64,000 nucleotides of DNA from Pseudodesulfovibrio sp. (GCA_016342345.1 JAEINO010000005.1:1-64000), one strand, 5' to 3'. Counted from the stretch's first letter, positions 1 through 8,788 are shown. Translations and numbers: made by a program. The notes: generated by a model not told the origin, from the letters alone.

Positions 1-611
1 GCAATATTGGGGCGGGGCTGGTTAATCATATAGGAGACAATGACGCACATGGTGGGCCTCATGCGGCGGAGGATCATACTCACCCATCCATTGAGACCGA
101 CTACATCGCAGGCGCGGCCATGACCCCGGCCACCACGAACGGTGCATCGACCGAAATTATCGAGACCACAACCAACAAGCAGGATTTCGCGGTCATGACT
201 TTTGCCGGTGATGCTGATTCTGCCGCCGAGTTTTCCTACCCCATGCCGGAGGCGTGGGACCGTGGAACTATCAAGGCCAAGCTGTTCTGGCTGCCGGAAG
301 ATGGAGCCTCCATCGGCGAGGATGTCGTGTTCGCGCTCCAGGCCTTGGCCTTGTCTGAAGGTGATGCTCTGGACGTAGCTTTTGCCGGTGCGGGTGTCTC
401 CATCGCGGATCAGGCCCTTGGGGATGGGGTGAAGCATCTTTCCCCGGCCTCGGCAGCCTTGACCATCGAAGGCAATCCCGCCCTTGCCGATCTGATTCAT
501 TTCCGATTGACGCGTGACGTCTCTGCCGGGGCTACGCCCATGACTGAAGGCTGCCGGGTCCTTGGTATCTGGATTCAGTACACATGCAATCAGCCTGTGG
601 TCGGCTGGTAG
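1..611 (+). CDS. Phage virion-type protein, 5' end outside the window
   Basis: The frame holding the ATG at 120 stays open back to base 3 with no stop, and the upstream codons read as normal protein (a His/Asp-rich stretch containing NHIGDNDAHGG). The gene therefore probably begins left of the window and Met-120 is internal; about 202 residues are visible. There are no catalytic motifs, signal peptide or membrane segments. The Gly/Ala-rich composition, the tight 12-nt spacing to the next ORF and the Mu-like com/methylase genes downstream point to a tail or other virion accessory protein. I do not recognise the family; the phage origin is inferred mainly from context. Confidence 0.6.
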   Translation, partial: NIGAGLVNHIGDNDAHGGPHAAEDHTHPSIETDYIAGAAMTPATTNGASTEIIETTTNKQDFAVMTFAGDADSAAEFSYPMPEAWDRGTIKAKLFWLPEDGASIGEDVVFALQALALSEGDALDVAFAGAGVSIADQALGDGVKHLSPASAALTIEGNPALADLIHFRLTRDVSAGATPMTEGCRVLGIWIQYTCNQPVVGW

Positions 612-623
612 GAGGGTGAGCAT

Positions 624-1400
624 ATGAGCAGATTTACAATAGGTGGAGTGGGCAACAGCGAAGGGCCGTATAAATTCACGACGCTTCCAACCACGGAAGC
701 AGACGTTGGCAACAACGATCTGGTGTGGGAATTCACAGGAGGGGCTGCGACAAACGAGACGGCGGTTCGCGGCGAGAACGTGTCGCTGACAGGAGCGGAT
801 CTCGTATTAACGCAAAACGGGGGCATCGCTGCCGCGTCCGGTGGAGGCAGGCCCGTTGCAAATGATAGTTATCAATATTTTACGGCCACGCTTCCGTTCT
901 GGAATAAATTCCTGCCCAATCCAGGCGGGTTTTCAATGCTCTGGCAATCGAAAAATCATGCTGAAATTGTCGGCACAGCGCAATTGTGGCTGGCATATCT
1001 GCGCTTTGACTCTGGCGTGTACCATGAGCCAATTATGAACCCTACTCATGGGCTGCTGGAAGTGGGTTGGAAAGGTCTTTCCTCCCGTGCGGCGTGGAAA
1101 TCTGAGAGCACTGGCGATCTTCTGCCCATGACTGGGACAACATGGATTTTGATGTCCCATGATCCGGTGAATAATCTGGGCTTTCTTGGACTTGCGCTCG
1201 GCAATAATCAGCCCGAAAAGTTGGCTAATTTCGGTTGGTTTGACATTATTCGGGGTAATTTGTCCCCCCTCCCTACGATCAACAGTTTCTACAACGGGAC
1301 ACGCAACGCCATTGTTGGCGGCAGCTCGACGCTGAAATCCTTTGGGCAGACCATCTGCTCCATCTCGGCACGCCTCGGCCCCTGCGTATTCAAGGACTAG
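624..1400 (+). CDS. Phage structural-type protein of unknown family
   Basis: 258 residues, starting at an ATG preceded by GGAGGGTGAGCAT, a strong ribosome binding site. The protein is rich in Gly, Asn, Ser, Thr and aromatic residues, as expected for a beta-rich virion surface or receptor-binding module, and has no signal peptide or membrane helix. It is cotranscribed with the flanking ORFs (12 and 9 nt gaps). A lectin-like or tail-fibre-tip role would fit its place near the end of the late region, but this is inference; no motif proves it. Confidence 0.6.
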   Translation: MSRFTIGGVGNSEGPYKFTTLPTTEADVGNNDLVWEFTGGAATNETAVRGENVSLTGADLVLTQNGGIAAASGGGRPVANDSYQYFTATLPFWNKFLPNPGGFSMLWQSKNHAEIVGTAQLWLAYLRFDSGVYHEPIMNPTHGLLEVGWKGLSSRAAWKSESTGDLLPMTGTTWILMSHDPVNNLGFLGLALGNNQPEKLANFGWFDIIRGNLSPLPTINSFYNGTRNAIVGGSSTLKSFGQTICSISARLGPCVFKD

Positions 1401-1409
1401 GAGACAACT

Positions 1410-1757
1410 ATGAAATATAGACTCATCACGATTGTCAACTTGGGATATGCCAGCCCTGACACGGAATCGCCGGAGGTGAATCCCGTCGATATTTGGGGGC
1501 TGGACAATTTGGACGACGAGAAGTTTTCGCATATCGGATACGATTATCCGCCGGAAATCGCCGCCGTAACCGTACACATGCAGATCGAGAAAGGAGGCCC
1601 AACGGGAAACCTGACCGGCTTTGTCGCCTATAAGGGCGAGACGCTCACAATCGGTGAAGACATACTTGATCCGGTTGCCGTGTTGATCGCCGACTTTGGC
1701 TGGTCTGAAAAGACAAGCTTGGATTCTGATGGCCTGCCGGAAATTCCAGAAACTTAG
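1410..1757 (+). CDS. Small phage protein downstream of virion genes
   Basis: 115 residues, acidic, starting at an ATG preceded by AGGAGACAACT. Its place directly after virion-type genes is where Mu- and P2-like phages often carry tail-fibre assembly or small accessory proteins, but I see no diagnostic motif and do not assign a family. The C-terminal half has a compact alpha/beta look. It is the last plus-strand gene of this unit; a hairpin (CCACCGGA/TCCGGTGG, 1803-1823) lies 45 nt after its stop and may end the transcript. Confidence 0.55.
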   Translation: MKYRLITIVNLGYASPDTESPEVNPVDIWGLDNLDDEKFSHIGYDYPPEIAAVTVHMQIEKGGPTGNLTGFVAYKGETLTIGEDILDPVAVLIADFGWSEKTSLDSDGLPEIPET

Positions 1758-1802
1758 CCCAAGTTCTTTGACAATTAAATAAGCTCAATAAAAGACCAAG
1801 GC

Positions 1803-1823
1803 CCACCGGAATCAATCCGGTGG
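1803..1823 (+). terminator. Hairpin after the phage late genes
   Basis: Perfect 8-bp stem CCACCGGA/TCCGGTGG with a 5-nt loop. It lacks a strong T-run, so intrinsic termination is possible rather than proven. Confidence 0.35.
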
Positions 1824-1832
1824 ACCATCATT

Positions 1833-1891
1833 GGGGAACAGGCGGGGGCGTAACAGCGCCCCCACTATCCCGGTGTGGTAAAACAACACCG
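1833..1891. repeat. Double-hairpin intergenic module, copy A
   Basis: Begins GGGGAACAGGCGGGGGCG, contains a GGGGGC/GCCCCC stem, then a CGGTGT/ACACCG stem. A diverged copy lies at 2316-2369 on the other side of the minus-strand gene 1899-2297. Both copies keep the order AACAGGC, GC-rich hairpin, CGGTG hairpin. Confidence 0.55.
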
Positions 1892-1898
1892 TTTGTTC

Positions 1899-2297
1899 TT
1901 AGCGAAGCACAAGGAAAGCTGAAACGATTCCCCCAACAAATAGAATGAATGAAAGTAACCCGCAAATTATTGCCCACCAACGCACCGGTCCTTCATATTT
2001 TTGGTATTTGGGTTGAGACTGACTCTCCCCAACCCGTTCCAGAAAACAAAATTCAGAGAAATAGGCCAAACCAAGTGCTAAAAGAGCAGACGCAGCTCCA
2101 AGGCTAAAAAATAAAATCGCCCAAAAAAGACGGCTTAATATTAGAGAAACGTCGGCTGTTGCAGCTGCAATGATGGCTGCGGCTGCGCCGCCGTTCAAAA
2201 GAGCTGAAGATGTCAGGGCAGAACGTCCAAATTCAATAAGCGAAGTATAAACTTGTTTCCATTCTTCTAGCTGTGTGTTGGTCGATTGATCAGACAC
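1899..2297 (-). CDS. Small membrane protein, probable prophage moron
   Basis: 132 residues from a GTG at 2297, chosen because AAGGAG sits 6 nt upstream; an in-frame upstream ATG at 2399 would add an unlikely Cys/Arg-rich leader that runs through the copy B hairpins. A short soluble N-terminus holds an LLNGGAAAAIIA segment, followed by a hydrophobic pair of helices (about residues 45-85) and a C-terminal membrane segment near 110-130. It lies opposite to the surrounding phage genes and is bracketed by two copies of the same hairpin module, the usual layout of a moron that is expressed independently. Its function is unknown; a host-protection or superinfection role is speculation. Confidence 0.6.
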   Translation of the reverse strand: MSDQSTNTQLEEWKQVYTSLIEFGRSALTSSALLNGGAAAAIIAAATADVSLILSRLFWAILFFSLGAASALLALGLAYFSEFCFLERVGESQSQPKYQKYEGPVRWWAIICGLLSFILFVGGIVSAFLVLR

Positions 2298-2315
2298 GTA
2301 TTGTCTCCTTTTATT

Positions 2316-2369
2316 GAGGAACAGGCAGGGGCGCGTCAACGCCCCCACCGGAGCGGTGCTACAACACCG
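2316..2369. repeat. Double-hairpin intergenic module, copy B
   Basis: Diverged copy of 1833-1891: GAGGAACAGGCAGGGGCG, GGGGCG/CGCCCC pairing, then GCGGTG/CACCGC. It sits just upstream of the start of the minus-strand gene 1899-2297. Confidence 0.5.
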
Positions 2370-2484
2370 CACCACGGCCCCACGGATGGCAGCAACCATT
2401 CCGCAAAGTATCCGCTATTCCATGTACCTGTACAGGCACGAAAGAAATAGCAGAGCCATGGGGCAACCGTAAAGAAATTGAAAG

Positions 2485-2718
2485 ATGAAAAACGAAATTC
2501 GTTGTGGCAATTGCAACCGCCTGCTCGCCAAAGGGCAGGCCGTTAACCTCCAGATCAAGTGCCCTCGTTGCGGCACACTGAACCACCTGAACGCCACGAG
2601 CATCAACACAGAAAGCCAACGAGCCTCCACCGAGGATTCGTATGAAGATACAGATAGGAAATGCAACCATGTGCCAAGGGGAAGCTCTGGCAACACTGAA
2701 AACACTGGAAGATTGTAG
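2485..2718 (+). CDS. com: Com-family zinc-ribbon regulator (Mu-like)
   Basis: 77 residues. The N-terminal half carries two cysteine pairs, CGNC (residues 8-11) and CPRC (30-33), in the arrangement of phage Mu Com, a small zinc protein that binds the mom mRNA and opens its ribosome binding site. The C-terminal tail is short and hydrophilic. The last 77 nt overlap the start of the DNA methyltransferase at 2642 in another frame, mirroring the com-mom overlap in Mu. The likely role is translational activation of that downstream DNA modification gene; this is inferred from the family and the overlap. Confidence 0.75.
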   Translation: MKNEIRCGNCNRLLAKGQAVNLQIKCPRCGTLNHLNATSINTESQRASTEDSYEDTDRKCNHVPRGSSGNTENTGRL

Positions 2719-3379
2719 TGTAGACGCCGTCCTGACAGACCCGCCGTATTCCAGCGGCGGCATGACCATGGCCCAAAGGCAGCAATCCCCGTCAAAGAAA
2801 TACCAAAGCTCGGATGCACAAAAGAAATTCGCTGACTTTCCCGGTGACAACCGAGATCAACGTTCATTCACAACATGGGCAACACTCTGGCTGGCCGAGG
2901 CGTACCGCGTAGCCAAACCCGGCAGCGTCTGCATGGTATTTACCGACTGGCGGCAACTTCCATCAATGACCGATGCCCTGCAAGCAGGCGGCTGGCTCTG
3001 GCGGAACATAGTCATATGGGACAAACCCACAGCCCGCCCAAGCATGGGAGAATTCAAAAAGCAATGCGAGTTCGTCCTCGTAGGAAGCAAAGGCAAGCTC
3101 GCCCCGGCCACGGACCGATGCCTTCCCGGCGTCTACAGGCACTCCATTGTCAGCGGCACCAAACGGATGCACCTGACCGAAAAGCCGATCCCGCTCCTCC
3201 GCGATCTTCTCCAGATCACCCCTGAAGGCGGCACCATCCTTGACCCCTTTGCAGGCTCGGCCACCACGGCCCAGGCCTGCCTAGAAACAGGCCGCAAATT
3301 CATCGGAATGGAACTCTCGGAGGTCTATTTTGAGATAGCCTGCGACCGCCTAAAAAACCTCGCAGGCTGGACGATTTAA
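2642..3379 (+). CDS. Phage DNA (adenine or cytosine-N4) methyltransferase
   Basis: 245 residues. Catalytic motif DPPY lies at about 33-36 and the AdoMet-binding DPFAGSATT motif near 200, followed by GRKFIGMELSE. The order catalytic motif, target recognition region, AdoMet motif is that of beta-class amino-methyltransferases. There is no restriction endonuclease next to it, so it is an orphan, most likely protecting phage DNA from host restriction. Its start lies inside com, suggesting translational control by Com. It is the last recognisable prophage gene before the tRNA. Confidence 0.85.
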   Translation: MKIQIGNATMCQGEALATLKTLEDCSVDAVLTDPPYSSGGMTMAQRQQSPSKKYQSSDAQKKFADFPGDNRDQRSFTTWATLWLAEAYRVAKPGSVCMVFTDWRQLPSMTDALQAGGWLWRNIVIWDKPTARPSMGEFKKQCEFVLVGSKGKLAPATDRCLPGVYRHSIVSGTKRMHLTEKPIPLLRDLLQITPEGGTILDPFAGSATTAQACLETGRKFIGMELSEVYFEIACDRLKNLAGWTI

Positions 3380-3414
3380 GCAAACAAACCAACACGCACG
3401 CGTAGCAGACAGTG

Positions 3415-3489
3415 TGCCACCCAACTTGAGAAAATGGGCCACGCAAGTTTTCTCAACTTACATGGCCCATTTTCTCAAGTTGGGTGGCA
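3415..3489. repeat. 27-bp perfect inverted repeat (element end or MITE-like)
   Basis: Arms 3415-3441 and 3463-3489 are exact reverse complements, starting TGCCACCC and ending GGGTGGCA, with a 21-nt centre that holds a further half-copy (TTTTCTCAACTT). The TTTTCTCAASTT motif thus occurs three times. TG...CA ends with internal repeats recall the termini of IS21-type elements, but no transposase is near. It lies between the prophage remnant and tRNA-Ala. Apart from this repeat, the tRNA and its terminator, 3380-3775 holds nothing I can support. Confidence 0.6.
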
Positions 3490-3575
3490 ACTTACACGGT
3501 GCTTTAATCCTCATTTGGATGGAAGATCAGGGATTGCACAACCATGTCACAATGTGCCCACCTCATGTGCCCAAG

Positions 3576-3610
3576 AAAAAGCGGGCTAGAGATTTTTTCT
3601 CTAACCCGCT
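3576..3610 (-). terminator. Intrinsic terminator of tRNA-Ala
   Basis: Read on the minus strand: stem AGCGGGTTAGAGA/TCTCTAGCCCGCT (one G-U pair), A-rich loop, then TTTTTCTT. It begins 9 nt after the CCA end of the tRNA. Confidence 0.8.
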
Positions 3611-3618
3611 GATTTTTC

Positions 3619-3694
3619 TGGTGGAGACGAAGAGATTTGAACTCTCGACCCCTGCCTTGCGAAGGCAGTGCTCTCCCAGCTGAGCTACGTCCCC
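3619..3694 (-). tRNA. tRNA-Ala (anticodon CGC)
   Basis: 76 nt with an encoded CCA. Acceptor stem GGGGACG pairs with CGTCTCC and contains the G3-U70 wobble that identifies alanine tRNAs. The anticodon stem-loop CTGCC-TTCGCAA-GGCAG gives anticodon CGC; D arm AGCTC..GAGC and T arm GAGAG-TTCAAAT-CTCTT are intact. It is next to a prophage remnant, so its 3' part could have served as an integration site, but no flanking att duplicate was found. Confidence 0.95.
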
Positions 3695-3775
3695 TTGGTG
3701 CAGTGTGATTACCGCTTTTTGAAATTGGCGACAAGTGTTTTTCCGGTGTTTATGCGTGGTTGCATGAGGAAATCA

Positions 3776-5287
3776 TTACAAACCCATGGCTTTCAGTACT
3801 GTGGTAATACGATTATGATAGGTATGTTCGTTCAGAATTAATTCCCGCCATGCTGTGCGCAGATCACTTTTTTCATTGGTTTCCTGACGGAATTGCGCAA
3901 ACAAGGCCGGAATTTCATCGGGTTTTAAAAAACTGATAGACTTGGTCAGATCGTCAGGAAATATCCCGAGACCGGGATTGGCATCGGAAATCAGGAAACC
4001 GCCAGCGCACCAGACGTCAAAATGTCGTTGGGTCAAACCCGCCGGGAGCTGCATTCCCGTGATGTTGAGGCTGACCGATGCCGTGCGGTACACAGCGGGT
4101 AATGCGGCGTAATAATCCAACAAAGGACGCACCTCCGCAGTGATTTCATCGATCTGCCCCCATTTATCGTCACCAAAAACGACCACATTCGGCCCTGCCG
4201 AGGCCAGACAACGGACACGCCAGGCATACCCAGCCACTTCAGCCCCAACGCTCACATGCCGCACCTCGTTTCCGGGCCACGGTTGTGCCATGAGATGATC
4301 CTGCCACCAATGGAAATGCGGCCGTTCACCCTGCCCTAACATATTCACAGCCTCATCAAGCAACCGGTGATTGGGTGTGAGTCCAGCAAAAAATGCATTT
4401 TTTTTCGGGAATTCGGAACGGCCCACAAAGACCAACCTGTCCTCTATTCCATGGGCAAAATCAGGCAGACTCCCGCCCTCGGCAAACAATTCCGGGCAGG
4501 CAGCCAAAGGAAGATGTGTCACCCACCTGGCTCCGATCTCGATAAGCGGACCGATAAAACTGTGATCCGTAACAAAAAGTCTGGCGTCTTTCCAATAGCC
4601 GGACTTGACGGATGTCAGCATATTAAACGGGTTGTCCACCAGCCAAATGGCAACTTTGACACCAGCTTCACGCAGGATGTTAAAAGCCAGCCCAAATGGT
4701 TCCAATCCCTTGAAATTCACACTGAAAAACAGTTCCGGCGTTTCAAGCTTGAGCATCTCCGGCAACTCTGTACCGGGAGAGCGTTCCAGCACTTCGGCCC
4801 CCACGAGTCGGACCCGGTATCCCTTGGCCTCGAATGCCAGGGTCAATTCCTTGCCCAACAGGTCATTGTCTCCTAGCGGGAGCCATACAATCCTGTCTTT
4901 CTCCGCAAGAGGTATCCTGCTGACAGCCGTCCGTGCGGTGAGCGGTCCCCAAAAAGATGGAAAGGCCTTGAGACCGGGGCAATAGCGGATGATCGAGTGG
5001 CCAGCGGCCAGTGCCGGGGAAAATTCCTCCGATGTGATGCGCGTGAAACCATTGGGAATCGAGTCAGACCATCGTTCGACCTGCCGCTTCATGTCCGGGG
5101 ATTCAACAAACCGGACTTTACCAATATTCGGGAACAATTCAGGCAACTTGTCAGGAGATGGGCCCAGCCCCAGAAAGATCGTATCCGGTCCGCCGCGAAC
5201 AATTTCGAACTGACCGATATCATCGGGAAGGGTCTGGGAATTGCCCAATTCATTAACTATGCATGTTCTGCTGGGGCGTTTTACCAT
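3776..5287 (-). CDS. CgeB-type glycosyltransferase
   Basis: 503 residues. The N-terminal 150 residues resemble the domain preceding CgeB-like transferases; the middle carries Rossmann-like segments ([14 protein letters not shown], then [10 protein letters not shown]) and the C-terminal part has the CgeB signature region [21 protein letters not shown] and [11 protein letters not shown], typical of GT-B enzymes that glycosylate a surface or protein acceptor. There are no membrane segments or signal peptide, so it is cytoplasmic. It is monocistronic, convergent with tRNA-Ala and divergent from rlmE. Desulfovibrionaceae often encode several such enzymes for flagellin or envelope glycans; the substrate is not predictable here. 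Confidence 0.75.
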   Translation of the reverse strand: MVKRPSRTCIVNELGNSQTLPDDIGQFEIVRGGPDTIFLGLGPSPDKLPELFPNIGKVRFVESPDMKRQVERWSDSIPNGFTRITSEEFSPALAAGHSIIRYCPGLKAFPSFWGPLTARTAVSRIPLAEKDRIVWLPLGDNDLLGKELTLAFEAKGYRVRLVGAEVLERSPGTELPEMLKLETPELFFSVNFKGLEPFGLAFNILREAGVKVAIWLVDNPFNMLTSVKSGYWKDARLFVTDHSFIGPLIEIGARWVTHLPLAACPELFAEGGSLPDFAHGIEDRLVFVGRSEFPKKNAFFAGLTPNHRLLDEAVNMLGQGERPHFHWWQDHLMAQPWPGNEVRHVSVGAEVAGYAWRVRCLASAGPNVVVFGDDKWGQIDEITAEVRPLLDYYAALPAVYRTASVSLNITGMQLPAGLTQRHFDVWCAGGFLISDANPGLGIFPDDLTKSISFLKPDEIPALFAQFRQETNEKSDLRTAWRELILNEHTYHNRITTVLKAMGL

Positions 5288-5352
5288 GCTTCACTTGGCT
5301 TTTTCGGCATATTCGGCTAGAAATCGCTCCACGCCTGATAAGGAGCGTCACC

Positions 5353-5952
5353 ATGAAACAGTACCAGGACAAATATTTCAAACGAGCCAAAAAAGAAAAC
5401 TATGCGGCCCGTTCAGTTTACAAACTAAAGGAAATGGACAAGCGGTTCAATCTTTTCAAGAAAGGTCAGACCGTTCTTGATCTTGGTGCTGCTCCAGGTT
5501 CCTGGACCCAATTTGCAGGAGAAAAGGTCGGCAAAGAGGGCCGTGTGCTCGGAGTGGACATCCAGTCAACGAAACACACCTTCCCTGATAACATCACATT
5601 CTTGCAAGCGGATGTCTTTTCGGACTCGCCGGAGCTTCTTGAAGCAATAGAACCTCTTGCTCCCTTTGATCATGTTATCAGCGACATGGCCCCAAAGACA
5701 ACCGGAATAAAATTTGCGGATCAGGCCAACAGTTTGGAACTGTGTGAACGGGCCTTTGAGGTCGCTCAAAAACACCTCAAAAAAGGCGGCTCTTTCGCAG
5801 TCAAGATTTTCGAGGGCGGCGAGACAAAGGACTTCACGGATTCGCTTCGACCTCACTTTGGGAAAGTTAAATACTTCAAGCCACACAGCTCTCGCGCTGA
5901 AAGCAAAGAGATATTTATAGTCGCGCTTGGCTTTAAGGGCATAGATGAGTAA
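5353..5952 (+). CDS. rlmE: 23S rRNA (uridine-2'-O)-methyltransferase RlmE/FtsJ
   Basis: 199 residues from the ATG at 5353, preceded by AAGGAGCG; an upstream in-frame ATG at 5263 lacks a site and overlaps the divergent gene. The AdoMet motif [11 protein letters not shown] lies at 41-51. The catalytic tetrad K-D-K-E of the family is present as K24, D111 ([10 protein letters not shown]), K151 (FAVKIF) and E186. The enzyme methylates the 2'-OH of the A-loop uridine of 23S rRNA in late 50S assembly. The length matches the family (about 200-210). It precedes yebC by 52 nt. Confidence 0.92.
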   Translation: MKQYQDKYFKRAKKENYAARSVYKLKEMDKRFNLFKKGQTVLDLGAAPGSWTQFAGEKVGKEGRVLGVDIQSTKHTFPDNITFLQADVFSDSPELLEAIEPLAPFDHVISDMAPKTTGIKFADQANSLELCERAFEVAQKHLKKGGSFAVKIFEGGETKDFTDSLRPHFGKVKYFKPHSSRAESKEIFIVALGFKGIDE

Positions 5953-6004
5953 CGTTCGCGAACAACAGCTGAAATAATGCATCAATAGATATCCAGGAGG
6001 AAAC

Positions 6005-6745
6005 ATGGCTGGGCATAGTAAATGGGCAAACATTCAACATCGCAAGGGTCGTCAGGACGCCAGAAAGGCTAAATTTTTCACCAAGGCTGCCAAGGACATT
6101 ATCCTGGCCGCCAAGAGTGGCGGCAACCCGGAGGACAACTCCACCTTGCGCCTGGCTATTCAAAAAGCCAAGGCCGTGAACCTGCCCAAAGACAAGATCG
6201 ATAACGCCATCAAGAAAGGCACTGGCGAGCTGGCGGGCGGAGATATTGCTGAAATCCTGTATGAAGGATACGGACCCGGCGGAGTTGCCATGCTCGTTGA
6301 TGTTGCCACCGATAACAAGAACCGCACCGTGGCCGAAATTCGTCACGCCTTCACCAAACATGGCGGGAACATGGCCGAGGCCGGAGCAGTCTCCTATATG
6401 TTCAACAAAAAAGGCGTCATTGTCTTCAACAAGGAAAATTATACCGAAGACGACCTGATGGAAGTAGGCCTGGAAGCGGGAGCCGAAGACATCATCGACG
6501 ACGATGAATCCTTCACTGTCCAGACCGCACTGAGTGATTTCATGACCGTGCAGCAAGCATTTACTGATGCAAAAATGGACTTTGAATCTGCCGAAGTTTG
6601 CCAGATTCCTGAGAATCTCGTTCCAGTGGATGTTCCGGTCGGCAAAAAAGTCATGAACCTGTTTGACACACTGGAAGATAACGAAGACGTGCAAAAAGTA
6701 TATCTCAATGCCGACTTCCCGGACGAACTGTTCGACGAAGAATAA
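6005..6745 (+). CDS. yebC: YebC/TACO1-family regulator
   Basis: 246 residues, full length, with the family N-terminus MAGHSKWANIQHRKGRQD and the acidic mid region. The start is preceded by AGGAGG. YebC proteins act as transcriptional or ribosome-associated translation factors for difficult sequences. It lies 5 nt upstream of ruvC, the classical yebC-ruvCAB arrangement, which here is interrupted after ruvC. Function beyond the family name is not shown by the sequence. Confidence 0.93.
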   Translation: MAGHSKWANIQHRKGRQDARKAKFFTKAAKDIILAAKSGGNPEDNSTLRLAIQKAKAVNLPKDKIDNAIKKGTGELAGGDIAEILYEGYGPGGVAMLVDVATDNKNRTVAEIRHAFTKHGGNMAEAGAVSYMFNKKGVIVFNKENYTEDDLMEVGLEAGAEDIIDDDESFTVQTALSDFMTVQQAFTDAKMDFESAEVCQIPENLVPVDVPVGKKVMNLFDTLEDNEDVQKVYLNADFPDELFDEE

Positions 6746-6750
6746 CACGC

Positions 6751-7263
6751 ATGACCAGAGAAAACGGATTGGTCGTCTTGGGTCTGGACCCAGGATCACG
6801 GGTAACAGGCTATGGGTTTGTCCGGGAAATATCCGGTCAGGCCCAACTCTTGGAGACCGGTACAATCCGTACTCCGGTCAAGAAGGACATGTCCACCAGA
6901 TTGGGAGTCATTTTCGATGAGCTTCAGGTGCTTATCACAAAGCATGATCCGGTTGAAGCCGCCATCGAAAATGTATTCGTGTCAAAAAACCCCTCGTCTG
7001 CCCTAAAACTGGGACAGGCGAGAGGTGCTGCCATGGCTGCCTGCGCAACGCGCGGCATTTCAGTGGCCGAATACGAACCGACCAAGGTAAAAAAAAATCT
7101 GGTCGGTGTCGGAAATGCGCCCAAGGGTCAGGTGGCATTCATGGTCGCCCACTGCCTTGGCATCAAAAAGCCCGAGTGGGCCGAGGATGCCTCGGATGCC
7201 CTGGCCGTCGCCATCTGCCATCTCAATGAACGGCGAATGCGAAAACTGACAGAACGAGCCTAA
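6751..7263 (+). CDS. ruvC: Holliday junction resolvase RuvC
   Basis: 170 residues. The four acidic catalytic residues are present: D12 (LGLDPGS), E73 (AIENVF), D146 and D149 (EDASDALA). It cuts Holliday junctions symmetrically with RuvAB. It is 5 nt after yebC and so translationally close to it. In most relatives ruvA follows directly; here 3.3 kb of gtr-like genes intervene, so ruvA must be transcribed through the cassette or from its own promoter. Confidence 0.96.
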   Translation: MTRENGLVVLGLDPGSRVTGYGFVREISGQAQLLETGTIRTPVKKDMSTRLGVIFDELQVLITKHDPVEAAIENVFVSKNPSSALKLGQARGAAMAACATRGISVAEYEPTKVKKNLVGVGNAPKGQVAFMVAHCLGIKKPEWAEDASDALAVAICHLNERRMRKLTERA

Positions 7264-7315
7264 ACAGTCCTTGGGTGCAATCAAGAAATCTATAAACAGA
7301 TTGATGGAGAATAGT

Positions 7316-8788
7316 GTGACAACAGAAGCTACCAACAAAATTTACAAATGGATCATCTGCATAGCCGGAGTCTTTGCACTGCTCCCTATTCTCTTGTCAT
7401 ATCATGATATATGGGATGGCCACTATGTGTATGAGGCTTTCAAGCTTCAGGACATGAGTCTCCTAAAGAAATGGTTTTTTGAAAGTCGTTGGACGTTACA
7501 ATACTACTTTTATCTTCTGACCGAACTTCTTCAAAACAATCTTGGAATCCCTTACAAGATTACTTCAAACATCGTCAGTTGTGCTGCGGTGGTAGGTATT
7601 TGCGTAGAGACTCGCCGGATTTTAAAACAAAAGCTAGGTGTTGAAAACGAATTTTCCCTGCTTGCAGTCGTTGTCATTCTCGTTTTCCCGCCGTGGGCCA
7701 CTCTAATGACGAGTGTCCTGACCTTTCATATCACATGCGTCTGGCTATTCTTGCTCTCGGTTCGCCTGTGCAAATCAAATCCTGCCGTGGCCTTCGTTCT
7801 CTTCATCTGTTCACTTTCCCTGAATTCAATCTTTGCATTTGCAGTCGGCTATACTTTTTTTGATGGAATTCTGACAATAAACAACAAGAACAAAAAAGAG
7901 AAATTACTCAAAATCATTGCTTTTGGCGCCTCTTTGCTCATCCTGTTCGTCACGTACAGAGTTCTATTTCCGCCCTATGGAGTATATTCAGGATATAATT
8001 CCTTAAAGCCCTGGTACCCAGGATTCTATTACTTCGCAATTACTGCAACAATACTCATGGGAATCTGTTACTTCTTCCTTGCAAAAGGAGAGGATTCCAA
8101 AGAGCGAACCATATTGCTGAAACGTGTTGGCGCATGCCTGATATTAATGTTTTTCGCCTGTGTTGCCTATTGGTATGTAGGAAGAGCTATCAAGGTGCAG
8201 GGAACAAACAGCTTCACACCTCGACATGCCTATTTGGCGGTAATACCCATAGCCATGCTGTTCGCGCTCCTGACACAATATACCATCAGGAAGATCGGAA
8301 GAAAGATAGTCTATGGGGTAACAGCAGTAATTCTGTTGGTGTCCATTTCATATCAATTCGTTGCATACCAACAAAAATACACCCAACTCCTATATGAAAA
8401 CATATTGATAGAATCTCTGAAAACCATTGAAAAACCGCTGCCAGGTGTTGTTTTTATCGTGTCCGAACGAAAAGGTATTCCGAAATATTTACGTGACTTT
8501 CCTAGCTCCACCAACTGGATTATGCTTGCAGCTTATGACCAAGAACTCTGGTATGCAAGATCATGCACAGAAGGCATAAATTGCGAAGCCGCAGAAATAA
8601 CCCGCAAGAATCTTGAAGAAAAATTGGCCCAACATCCCGACGGACCGATTGATGGAAAACATACAACGTATCTTTCTTTTTCTCTTGATAATTTTGACCC
8701 ATTTGGAAATCCATTGTATTTTTATTATTACTTCGCAAAGAGTCACAATCGGTTCAATCCCCGGATTGAATACATGGCTGTTGAATAA
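7316..8788 (+). CDS. Polytopic membrane protein, probable Gtr-type glucosyltransferase
   Basis: About 490 residues from a GTG at 7316 with GGAGA five bases upstream; ATG 7304 and TTG 7271 are in frame but lack good sites. At least nine hydrophobic segments fill residues 10-350 (first WIICIAGVFALLPILLS), followed by a C-terminal hydrophilic domain of about 130 residues. This is the layout of the serotype-specific, polytopic Gtr enzymes that transfer glucose from an undecaprenyl carrier to O-antigen on the outer face of the inner membrane. It stands before a gtrB and a gtrA homologue. Codon and base use are clearly AT-richer than ruvC or ruvB. The exact sugar and acceptor are unknown. Confidence 0.65.
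   Translation: MTTEATNKIYKWIICIAGVFALLPILLSYHDIWDGHYVYEAFKLQDMSLLKKWFFESRWTLQYYFYLLTELLQNNLGIPYKITSNIVSCAAVVGICVETRRILKQKLGVENEFSLLAVVVILVFPPWATLMTSVLTFHITCVWLFLLSVRLCKSNPAVAFVLFICSLSLNSIFAFAVGYTFFDGILTINNKNKKEKLLKIIAFGASLLILFVTYRVLFPPYGVYSGYNSLKPWYPGFYYFAITATILMGICYFFLAKGEDSKERTILLKRVGACLILMFFACVAYWYVGRAIKVQGTNSFTPRHAYLAVIPIAMLFALLTQYTIRKIGRKIVYGVTAVILLVSISYQFVAYQQKYTQLLYENILIESLKTIEKPLPGVVFIVSERKGIPKYLRDFPSSTNWIMLAAYDQELWYARSCTEGINCEAAEITRKNLEEKLAQHPDGPIDGKHTTYLSFSLDNFDPFGNPLYFYYYFAKSHNRFNPRIEYMAVE

Noticed and set aside
933-1577. 214-residue minus-strand frame
   Set aside because: Overlaps two plus-strand phage genes that have good ribosome binding sites; no protein-like features.
2359-2867. 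Overlapping minus-strand frames up to 163 residues
   Set aside because: Antisense to com and the methyltransferase, both of which carry family motifs.
3619-3694. tRNA-Ala as a proven prophage attachment site
   Set aside because: Only the right side is visible and no duplicate of the tRNA 3' end was found near the phage genes.
3504-3734. 76-residue minus-strand frame
   Set aside because: It runs through the tRNA-Ala gene and its terminator.
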